Below are positions 34,219 to 43,518 of a stretch of DNA of 64,000 nucleotides, piece after piece. Location of the stretch: contig NC_048546.1 of the NCBI RefSeq assembly GCF_902806685.2, positions 12,046,534 to 12,110,533 on the forward strand, written 5' to 3'. Source of the stretch: Maniola hyperantus (Eukaryota > Arthropoda > Insecta > Lepidoptera > Nymphalidae). The position numbers were made by a program, and so were the translations under genes. Position 1 is the first letter of the stretch. The number at the start of each line of letters is the position of its first letter. Under the pieces are notes generated by a model. The model made no database searches. It saw nothing but the letters and a program-made list of their open reading frames with translations, and was not told the DNA's origin.

Positions 34219-34560
34219 TGTAGAACTAATTTAAGATTAATTTCGTGGTATGTTGATTATTATCTAAGTACGTACGTTTATACTTACCCGTTACATTAGG
34301 TATAATAACTTGTGTGATAAACGGTCAAAACCATTCTTTATTTACTCAATAACTTTAACGATAGCGGTCATTTGTTCAAGCTGATTTTCTATTGGATTTG
34401 CGAATAAGGAAATGTACGGAAACGAAGCTCCTAAAGACATCGACTCATCAAGGATTCTTTCCAGTTCTTTCTTTGTTCCGTTAATCTTTCTTTTCTCCCA
34501 AAGCAAACGAGCCATGCATTTTTATCTTTAAATTCTTTTACACAAAAGTTCACGAGCTTA
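34219..34560. other. No gene seen
   Basis: No supported ORF or repeat. Confidence 0.4.
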
Positions 34561-35075
34561 TTTTAGGGTTCCGTTTGGAAGATAGCAATATCTTATAGTA
34601 ATCTTATAGTAAAATTACGATACTATACCTAGTATCTTATAATATCGTAAAGGGAAAAATCCGAAAACTAAGAATTTGTGGTTAAACATCACAAAAAAGT
34701 ATTATTTCTTGTATCTAGTGCTATGGAACCCTCCATGTGTGAGTCCAACTCGCACTTGAGCGATTTTTAGGGTTCCGAACCTCAAAAGGTCTTTGTTGTC
34801 TGTCTGTTAAGAAACCTATAGGGTAATTCCCGTTGACTTATAATCATAAAATTTGTTAGGTAGGTAGGTATAGCACACGTAAGGGGAAAAGTCCAAAAAC
34901 CGTGAATTTGTGGTTACATCACAAAAAATAAATACTTAATTAAAATGTGTTCATGAACAAATTATTTATTTTTATGCATAATAGTTTTTTATTGATAGTG
35001 CAAAATGACAAAAAAATACGACTACAGTTCGGAACCTTCAGTGTCTGACTCGCACTTGGCTGGATTTTTTCTAAT
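34561..35075 (-). repeat. Two adjacent family F1 copies
   Basis: 34561-34770 is an internally deleted copy, and 34765-35075 a second one, both with the 'ttttagggttccg' end at low coordinates. They share the junction 'gcgatttttagggttccg', so they sit head to tail. Confidence 0.6.
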
Positions 35076-35139
35076 GAATCTCAACGTCCAGAAACCTTGA
35101 GTGTAGGTTTTCGCTATAACGATTTTATTTTGATTGAAA

Positions 35140-35189
35140 AGGATTTTCAGAAATTTCACCCAAGGGAAGCCGGGGCAGGCCAGCTAGTT
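35140..35189 (+). mobile_element. Helitron-like subtype C, 3' scrap
   Basis: 'ggattttcagaaatttcacc' and 'gaagccggggcaggccag' then CTAG and T. Confidence 0.5.
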
Positions 35190-35540
35190 TTACAATACTG
35201 CTTTTCTCTATTGGTGGAAAACTCTCAGGAAAGTTTACGTATTTTTATTGTTTCGTACTTTTTAAGGAGGACACGCTTTCAAACTACGAAACTTTCGTTT
35301 CAACTCTTAGTATTGGTTCAGAAAGTTTTAGATTTATTGGCAAGATGCAGCGAATAGTGCAATGTTAGGAAAGTAGAGATTCCCTGAAGGATATGATTCG
35401 AAACAAATAGATCTGCAGGAGAACTAATATTACTGATATGGCCCAAACCAACAGCATAGGTAGGTATTCAATAGCAGCTAGCTAAACCAACAGAACAGCC
35501 TACGCCCACACTTAAAATATATTATATACCTATATAAAAT
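35190..35540. other. No gene seen
   Basis: No supported ORF or repeat. Confidence 0.4.
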
Positions 35541-36073
35541 TCAAAGTCCTGACTGACTGACATAATATATATCAACGCACAGCCTAAACCGCTGGTCCAA
35601 AAGACATGAAATTTGGAGGGTCTATTCTTTGTAAAGAGTAGGTATCCACTAAGAAAGGATTTTTCGAAATTCCACCTCTAAGTGGGTTAAATGGGGGATG
35701 GAAGTTTGTATGAAAGTCCGTCATTTTTCAAGTTATTTGCATGAAAATTGGTATTTGAGTTTTCGGTCACAAATGAAGAAATACGTATTTCAGGATTTTT
35801 GGAAAATTCGCCCATAAGGGTAGTAAAATAGGGGATGAAAGTTTGTATGGGACAGTTTTAATTATTGATATTAATTGCTTGAAATTTGGAAAGTAGGCTT
35901 TTTCTTGAGGTTAGGTGTCAGTTACGAAACGACTATGAGAACCCGCACATGAGAATGTGTTATTCGGTGCTGGTGCAGGGTGCGCGTCCTGATGTTATAA
36001 TGTTTGTTTCTGAATAAAAAAATGCCATTTGATTCCTGTAGGCCACGCGGGCGAAGCCGCGGGCAGAAGCTAG
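35541..36073 (+). mobile_element. Helitron-like subtype C, longest copy
   Basis: It starts near TCAAAGTCCTGACTGACTGA and ends 'gccacgcgggcgaagccgcg' then ggcagaagCTAG and T. The hairpin core is GGC-GAA-GCC instead of GAC-GAA-GTC of subtypes A and B. No RepHel-type ORF is present, so it is non-autonomous. Confidence 0.65.
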
Positions 36074-37478
36074 TACACTATAATATTATAATGTACCTAT
36101 CCTGCGTATCTACGTGGAAAATTGCTGCTGTGGTCGAAATTTGTTTGAGAAAAACATAATTAATTTATAACTTTTACTCAATTTATGAAAGCGATTCACC
36201 TTTTGTAAGCAATAACAAATCGCCTTTTCATAATATGTATGTTTATTACCTACATTAATATGATGAAAGAGGATTGCTAAGCATACCTTCATCAACTGTT
36301 TGACTCCCAATCGAATCTGTCCAACGCTTCAGCGGATACGAAATTGGATTCCATCCCTTCATCCCGTAATCATCATGAATATATTTCAATTATGGCATGG
36401 GTGGATAAACATAAGGCGCAGCGCATACCAAGAGAGGGGAGTGGAATAGAACAGATTTTTTTCATTTAAGTAAACTTTTACATTATCATTATCAACCGAT
36501 AAACGTCCACTACTGGATATAGGTCTCTTTTAGGGACTTCCACATGCACCGCCTGAATCCAGCAGCTCCCTGCGACTCGTTTGATGTCGTCTGACCCGAT
36601 CACAGATGAGTGGTCCTAGGGGGAGAAGGGGTTGTCTTCAAGCGCCGTGCTTTTTAATAACAACTTAAACCCAGCTTTATATTATTTTTTCATACGATTG
36701 AAATTGGTATATTGAAAACAAAACAAGGAGGAAATGATGACAATGACTAAGTTATTATAAAAAAGACACTACACCTCAGCTCTGCACCACTTCAGTCAGT
36801 GGATATGCATCGCGCCTGGATTGCAAACATGCTCAGCCGGAATATCATTTATCATTATTGTATCCCCACGTAGGTATATTTACAAACGTCAAAGTTTGAA
36901 TATCTGTAGGTCGATTTCGTAAAACCTGCATCAATCATTATTAAAATCTCATCATATCTTATCATTATCTTAATAAAAGTCAGATTCAAATTATTCTATT
37001 ACATCTTCATTTCCATAAATGGCTCAATAGAAAAATATAAAAACTAATACTTAGTATATTAATTTTTTTACTAGATAAACTAAAGTATTTTTTTACTAGA
37101 TTCAATAAAATAAATAATGTAAAAAATACAATGCAAGTAAACCCATACCCGAGGGGCGTGTGGTTGTGACTGTAAATTCCACACAAAGCCGATATTTACA
37201 GTAGTTCGTTTTATGTAAATCATCCATGTATCGACATCCGATCCGTCTGCCTACCTTCTATATAAATATGATGCATGAATAATAATTCGATAGATGTGTT
37301 TTTGATGTGTACAATATTTTACTATTTACTTTATTATATTTTCACTTCCGTAATATTTGTTATCAACAGTCACACAGTCGGCTTGCATTACTTTGTTTGG
37401 CTTCAGTCCAGCCTCCGATTTTCATAGTAAAACACGTAGGTACCTATACAAATAACTCTGTTTGGCTTTGTTTAAAAT
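36074..37478. other. No gene; RTE 3' scrap on minus
   Basis: 36492-36600 (minus) matches RTE 3' ends ('aaccgataaacgtccactac', 'cgcctgaatccagcagctcc'). A 65-codon plus frame at 37307-37504 and a 66-codon minus frame at 36110-36310 are unrecognised. Confidence 0.4.
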
Positions 37479-37698
37479 CTTATAAATATAAAAGGAAAAG
37501 GTGACTGACTGACTGACTGATCTATCAACGCACAGCTCAAACTACTGGACGGATCGCGCTGAAATTCGGCATGCAGATAGCTATTATGACGTAGGCATCC
37601 GCTAAGAAAGGATTTTGCAAAATTCAATTCCTAAAGGGGTAAAATAGGGGTTTTAAATTTGTGTAGTCCACGCGGACGAAGTCGTGAGCATAAGCTAG
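37479..37698 (+). mobile_element. Helitron-like element, subtype B, complete
   Basis: TC start, 'ataaaaggaaaaggtgactg', CTGA patch, 'gatcgcgctgaaattcggca', hairpin CGCGGACGAAGTCGTG, CTAG and T. Confidence 0.7.
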
Positions 37699-37744
37699 TT
37701 TTATATAAGTAGTTTATAATAAGAATTTGCTATGTTATATTATG

Positions 37745-38044
37745 TTATCAGAAATGAGGAGATTAGTAGGAGAACTAGAGTAACCGACATAGTTCAACGG
37801 GTTGCGAAGCTGAAGTGGCAATGGGCAGGGCACATAGTTCGTAAAACCGATAGACGTTGGGGCCCAAGATGCTGGAATGGTGACCTCGCACCCGAAGACG
37901 CAGTGTTGGAAGACCCCCCACTAGGTGGACGGACGACATCTGACGAGGCGCAGGGAGCCGCTGGATTCAAGACCGCGGCGTGTGGAAGTCCCTAAAAGAG
38001 ACCTGTGTCCAGCAGTGGACGTCTATCGGTTGATGATGATGATG
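37745..38044 (+). mobile_element. RTE-type LINE 3' fragment
   Basis: An open frame (37732-37995) encodes RVTDIVQRVAKLKWQWAGHI and KTDRRWGPRCWNGDL, the RTE-type ORF2 C-terminal tail. It then shifts frame and ends 'gtccagcagtggacgtctat' and (GAT)n. Confidence 0.8.
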
Positions 38045-38121
38045 CCATATGCTATGTTATGCCTGCGATTTTGATTCCTTTTTTAAAAATCCCGTGAGAA
38101 CTCTTTAATTTTCCGGAATAA

Positions 38122-38522
38122 ATAACCGGCAGGCTCCCGCAATGAGGGTTCCGCCGTACTACGGTCGTATTTTTTCGACATTTTGCAGGATAATTTGAAA
38201 ACTATGATACATAAAAATAAATAAAAATCTGTTTTAGAATGCACAGGTGAAGACCTTTCATATGATACCCCACTTGATATAGTTATCTTACTTAGAAAAT
38301 TGAAAATACTAACTATTAGTTCATGACCACAATGTAATTTTTTTTGTGTGATGTAACCACAAATTCACGGTTTTCAGATTTTTCCCAAAATGTCAGCTAT
38401 AAGATCTACCTACCTGCCAAATTTCATGATTCTAGGTCAACGGGAAGTACCCTGTAAGTTTCTTGACAGACAGACAACAAAGTGATCCTATAAGGGTTCC
38501 GTTTTTCCTTGAACCCTAAAAA
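38122..38522 (+). repeat. Dispersed family F1, 5'-truncated
   Basis: 'accggcaggctcccgcaatg' onward, with a short GACA patch and a deleted terminus 'ccttgaaccctaaaaa'. Confidence 0.65.
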
Positions 38523-39611
38523 GTGACCTAAAATATTTTTAGGTCGTTAGCTATTTCCGTGCAAAATATCACGTGACTCTGTTCATCTGTTGCTCCATTA
38601 CAGCGAGATTGAAGAACAAATCAATAAACAAACACAGTTTCACATTTATGTCCTCTTTAGTGCTCTATAGTTACCGACCTGCTCTGCTCTGTCTGAAAGA
38701 AAACACTCTCTGATGCTCTCCGAGCTGGTTTATCTGAACGGACCCTAATACGAGCAGAAAAACACTAGTCTGAAACCACCCTAAATATGTAAAGAGTAAA
38801 TGCAGAAGATCTCGAACTTAACAAACATTACTCTACTTAGGAAACTACTGCATCGAATATCAATCACCATTGATTTAATTAAGACCTCTCTGAAACTCCC
38901 GTTCTCTAAAAGCAACATTTCGAGTACCTACTTTACTTTGCTACTTTTTCCCGAGTCTTTGATATTCGTGATTCGAAAGCCCAATTCACGGGACGCATTT
39001 CAGCATTTCAGTCTTTGTGAAGTAGGTAGGTACAATCTTTTTATATTTCTTGTAATGAAAAGCATAAGTTTACTAAAAGCTGCACACGAACAAAGTCTTC
39101 TACTCTTATAAAATCAAAGTTCACATCGGGATAGCTCAGGAATAAAGGAATTTTCTTTTTTTATATTTAGGACATATCGACTCCCCGAAGGAGACCAATT
39201 AGTCGAATAATTCTGAAGGTTTGGAACACTAAACTACCAAAGTAATGCCATGTTTGAATGCTCGTGTTCGTTCATATATCTATTTTAAGTTCATAGATAC
39301 TATATAAGTATAGGTAATAATAATTATTACTTCTACGTAAATGAGGAAGTTTCTGGGAGCTTCGTGGGGGTGATAATGCAAATCTCTTTGCTTTTCTTTC
39401 CTTACTTTCATTGCCATAGGATAGTAATTAAGCTTTCTTTTATTTGCTTTTACGAACCGCCATTACGTGGTTTAATTAATACAGATAAACACCCGCCGTT
39501 ATGGAATTATAGAAGAGTATAAGTGTCAGCAATAAAAGAAATAAAAAGGGACAGAAAATATTTAGCAACATTTTTTGAGAAAAAGAATTACCTACTAGAA
39601 TTTTTTTTAGT
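38523..39611. other. No gene seen
   Basis: Contains a 103-codon plus frame at 38800-39111 (begins MQKISNLTNITLLRKLL) that I do not recognise. AT-rich, no other support. Confidence 0.35.
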
Positions 39612-39775
39612 GTTAATCTATCGAGAGTGATTTCCATTATACCTAAATACAGAAGAATCTCTAGCCCGACTAGTTTCGAACCCTTCCGGGGTCCTTTTTC
39701 ACAGGGACTCTGCTCGCGAACGCGTCACGGTTGAGACTGCGTGCCGCACGCGCCGCGGCTCGCACGGAACGCTGT
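39612..39775. mobile_element. Family P, copy with flipped centre
   Basis: It reads the 5' flank 'gagtgatttccattata', then one arm (gcccgactagtttcgaaccc), then the GC-rich centre in the opposite orientation to that in 10609-10864. Confidence 0.55.
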
Positions 39776-40028
39776 GAGGGTGGCTGGTGGTGGTGGTGGT
39801 GGAAATAATTACGCAGAATGGTCTTCCTGGTATACCCAGTTCTAAAGTAGGTACCTATATCCTGATTAATTACAGGCTTTTATCTTAAAAGGAATGTTAA
39901 AGGGAAGGAACTAGTTGTAATGTAATGACGTCACGACTCCATTTGCACTAGCAATTTATGCTAACTATTCCTTTTAGGAGCTTTTAGGGCTAGCGCAGAC
40001 AGAATTTTACGCGGACATTTTTCTGCAG

Positions 40029-40203
40029 ACGCTAATATCACAAATACGAAAGTGTGTCTGTCTGTCAGCTTTTCATAGCCCAACAGTTTAACCAATTTTG
40101 ATGAAATTTGGTACAGAGTTAGCTTACATCCCGGGGATGGACACAGACTACTTTTTATCCCGGAAAATCAACCTAAATCCACGCAGATGAAGTAGTGGTC
40201 TAG
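40029..40203 (+). mobile_element. Helitron-like element, subtype A
   Basis: 'aatatcacaaatacgaaagt', GTCT patch, 'ttttgatgaaatttggtaca', 'acgcagatgaagtagtgg' and terminal CTAG followed by T. Confidence 0.6.
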
Positions 40204-40216
40204 TTTGAATAGAATA

Positions 40217-40427
40217 ATCTCTATCTCTATCTCTATATTATATAAAAATGAATCGCTGAATGTGTTGCTGATCGCAAATCTCGAGAACAGCTGAACCGAT
40301 TTCGCTAATTCTTTTTTTTAATAATATTCCTTGAACTACGAGGATGGTTCTTACGGAGAGAAAAATTTAAAAAATTACCTGAAAAGAATCGACTGTTAGG
40401 CGGTACGAAGTTCGCTGGGGCAGCTAG
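40217..40427 (+). mobile_element. Helitron-like element, divergent subtype
   Basis: The body is unrelated to A-C ('gaatcgctgaatgtgttgct', 'cttgaactacgaggatggtt') but the end is 'ggtacgaagttcgctgggg' then cagCTAG and T, like the subtype C copy at 1-435. Confidence 0.5.
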
Positions 40428-40835
40428 TTTATAATAAGAGTCATAGCCAAAGAAGAAGAAGATTAATACAAAAATCACATCATTTTATTTCTACAGTCCA
40501 AGACCCTATTGCGATTGTAGCAATGTGATAACAACTGTCGGGGCAGAATTCAAACTGGGCAAAGCCAGGGAAAGTATGCTAGTTTGCCTAAACTTAATTC
40601 AAGGGCGACGTATACACGCGATCGAGCGTGTTACCATCTTATTACCACATCACATTTATGGTATACTTACTTATAACCCTGTTATAAACGGATTGCCGAC
40701 TGAATAATTGAATTAGCTTAATGCGGCTCAAAAGTTATGTAATTGACGTAGCGACAAGCCCCTCGTAAAGCTTTGAAGGTTGTTAGAATATGTTGTTGTT
40801 GTTGTATAAAGCTTCGTTCAGAGAGACGCGGGGCG
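40428..40835. other. No gene seen
   Basis: A 60-codon plus frame at 40525-40707 is unrecognised. Confidence 0.4.
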
Positions 40836-41363
40836 TTGCCACACGAGTAGATATATAGACCAGTACCCGTAGTACAAGATTTTACGTCTCACCAAACCAA
40901 ACCAAATTCGAGAGTCGAAATACTTCCGCGTTACAGTAAACTGGATCTTAAATGCCTTGTTTTAAATTAAAGCTCAAGTTTGTCTACACTTCTACAGCCA
41001 GCGCTCCAAGCGGAAACGAAATTAAAATCAGTGGCATTGAATATTTGACTTCAATTCAAGGCTGTTTAGGTCCATTTTACTGTAACGCGGAAGTATTTCG
41101 ACTCTCGAATTTGGTTTCGTTTGGTGAGACGTAAAATCTTGTACTACGGGTACAGAGGGGAAGCTTCATACTAGCGGCTGGCTGTAGGTTCACTCACTCT
41201 AGCGCAGCTCACGCACACCACGGCGTGTCACGGACGCTGCGTTTGCCGCCAAGCTGGGTGCACGGAGCGTCCGTGGCACGTCGTGGTGTGCGTGAGCTAG
41301 TGTGAAGCTTCCCCTCTGGTCTATAATATCTACTACTGTGGCGTTGCGCGGCCTGTCTTGTTG
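40836..41363. repeat. Long inverted repeat hosting a nested MITE
   Basis: The outer arms read 'tatagaccag' plus 'aggggaagcttca' on the left and 'tgaagcttcccctctggtct' on the right. Inner arms near 41195-41245 and 41265-41310 continue the pairing (agctcacgcacaccacg). The left arm is split by 40864-41152. Confidence 0.8.
40864..41152 (+). mobile_element. CAG-duplication MITE, copy 2
   Basis: TACCCGTAGTACAAGA inverted ends, flanked by CAG at 40861-40863 and 41153-41155. The intact partner arm of the host inverted repeat supplies the empty site gaccagagggg, confirming a 3-bp duplication. Confidence 0.9.
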
Positions 41364-41449
41364 ATATTGCGTTCATGAAAAGTCAGTGGCAACGTATGCA
41401 GCTGCACACGAACAAACCGTCACCAGTCTCCACATTCACAAAATCACTA

Positions 41450-41650
41450 ATTTTTAGAGTTCCGTACCTTAAAAAGGAAAAAGGAACCCTTAGAGAATCA
41501 TTTCACTGTCTGTATGTCTGTCGTGTCTGTCAAAATCTATAGGGTACTTCACGTTGACCTAGAATCATAAAATTTGGCAGATAGCAATATCTTATAGCAC
41601 AAGTAAAGAAAAAGTCCGAAAATCACACAAAAAATTACAAAGTGTTACGA
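41450..41650 (-). repeat. Dispersed family F1, truncated
   Basis: 'tttttagagttccgtacctt' to 'gtccgaaaatcacacaaaaa'. Half-length. Confidence 0.6.
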
Positions 41651-42160
41651 TGAAATAATATGTTTACTAAATCACACCATAGATGGCGCTGTTCGTCATT
41701 AACTTGCAGTGTTGCACAGCTGCTGTTGGAAAGTGTTATTTTCTTGTACGATAGTACAGAACAGTACTAAATAAGTTTCCGATATTTAACTACTAGTTTT
41801 ACTTTATTACGGTCTATAAACCTTTATTACTACAACGCCGTCAAAATGATGAGCAAACACTAAACAGCAAACTACCTATCAACTTTTTGTTTATGTACTT
41901 ACGTGACAAGTAAAATTATTATTAAAGCGAGCCATGAGTAAATTTTTATGCCGTCACGTACCAGTTTGAATAACGAGAGACGAAAATCACAATAATATTT
42001 ATTTCTGTACTACGTGACAGCGAGAGTCGTGATTGTTTTTCTTATCTCTTTCAGCATTTCAGCAATGATGGAATTAAATCGTGAATGTATTCGTGCTGCT
42101 GAGTGTTAGATACTCGTGCAGCTTTTTATTGTTTGACGTTTTGTCGGTGAACTATCCGTC
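41651..42160. other. No gene seen
   Basis: No supported ORF or repeat. Confidence 0.4.
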
Positions 42161-42510
42161 ATCATCATTATCATGATCAACCCATCGCCGGCTCACTACA
42201 GTGCACGGGTCACTGCACTGTAGTGACCCGTGCACTCTTCTCAGATTGAGAAGGGTATTGGCCATAGTTTACCATGCTGGCCATGTGCCGATTGGTAGAC
42301 TTCCTACTTACACCTTTGAGAACATTATGGAGAACTCTCAGGCATGCAAGTTTCCTCAGGATGTTTTCCTTCAGCGTTAAAGCAAGTGATATTTAATTAC
42401 TTGAAACGCCGATAACTCCGAAAAGTTAGAGGTCGATTCCGAGATCGAAATTCGAACCTCTGACCTCCGATTAGAAGGCGGACATCCTAACCACTAGGCT
42501 ATCACAGCTT
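42161..42510 (-). mobile_element. SINE family S1, full length with snap-back
   Basis: Tail (ATCATCATT), head A box TAGCCTAGTGG on minus. Near the tail a 15-bp inverted duplication is inserted: 42200-42214 and 42222-42236 pair exactly with a 7-nt spacer. Confidence 0.8.
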
Positions 42511-42539
42511 ATGAACTATCCATACTATATTATAAATGA

Positions 42540-42760
42540 CTAGCTGAATCCCGCGATTTCGGCCGCGTGGATTTTTTCTTTCAATCCCGTTGGATTTTTT
42601 GATTTTTGGGGATAAAAAGTAGTCCATGTCACTTTCTAGGTTTTTAGCTATTGGTATCCATGCAAAAAATCATGTCGATCCGTTGCTCCGTTACGGCTTG
42701 ATTGAACGACAGATCAACAAACAAACACACTTTCGCATATTTTATAATATGGGTAGTGAT
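42540..42760 (-). mobile_element. Helitron-like element, subtype A
   Basis: CTAGctgaatcccgcgattt with the hairpin GCGATTTCGGCCGCG. The body matches 8854. Confidence 0.6.
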
Positions 42761-42784
42761 AATATGGATAGTAATAATATGTAT

Positions 42785-43010
42785 GGGTAGTGATAAAGTG
42801 TCTGTCTGTATGTCTGTTAGCTAGCTTTTGATAGCTTGCCCAGGAACGGACATAGGATAAGGCTGCTTTTCACCACGGAAATCAAAGAGATCCCACGGAA
42901 TTCTTTAAAACTTATCCGTTTAACCGGTTTTCAGTACAAAGATGGCTTGCATCCTGAACACTAACAGGCTACTTTTTATCCCGGAAATTAAAGTTCCCAC
43001 GTGATTGACG
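42785..43010 (+). mobile_element. Helitron-like subtype A, rearranged scraps
   Basis: 'gtctgtctgtatgtctgtta', 'ggataaggctgcttttcacc' and a second internal piece 'aggctactttttatcccgga'. The order suggests a partial internal duplication. Confidence 0.45.
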
Positions 43011-43180
43011 CTTCTGCGTCTTTAAACATTAATAGGTCTCCATCTACCCGACTTGATATAGCCTTGGGTCGAAGAATATACCTACTGAATTGGGTATTTG
43101 ACTCCAATTTTTTTATTACTTTATTATAAACTAGAATAAAATAATGACGTAAACTGAAAAACTAATTAAATCGATCAAAT

Positions 43181-43193
43181 AACAAAGAAGTTA
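43181..43193. repeat. LINE target-site duplication, 3' side
   Basis: AACAAAGAAGTTA, identical to 49293-49305, directly against the TTTA-type tail. Confidence 0.85.
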
Positions 43194-43518
43194 AAATAAA
43201 TAAAAATAAATAAATAAAAAAGCTTTTATTATTCCTTACATGCACATACTTAATTTTACTTAGTTTTTAATTTTATCTTATTATTAACATTATATTATAT
43301 ATATATACAATTACTTTTAATTTTTTCTTATTATTATAAATTATTTATTTATTTAAGTATGTAGTTATTTACAATTGCAGGTGCTACCTGGCTTGGACCC
43401 ACTCACGAAATCTCTTATATATATTTTTTTTTACATATATATACATTTAAGTTTACATATAGTTATGTTTTTAGTAGGTAATTAGTAGGTGATTATATTC
43501 TTTCTTGTAAGGACCGCC

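Noticed and set aside
40864..41152. Mariner-type TA duplication for the TACCCGTAG MITE
   Set aside because: The empty site in the partner arm of the host inverted repeat is gaccagagggg, which has no TA. Only a CAG duplication restores it.
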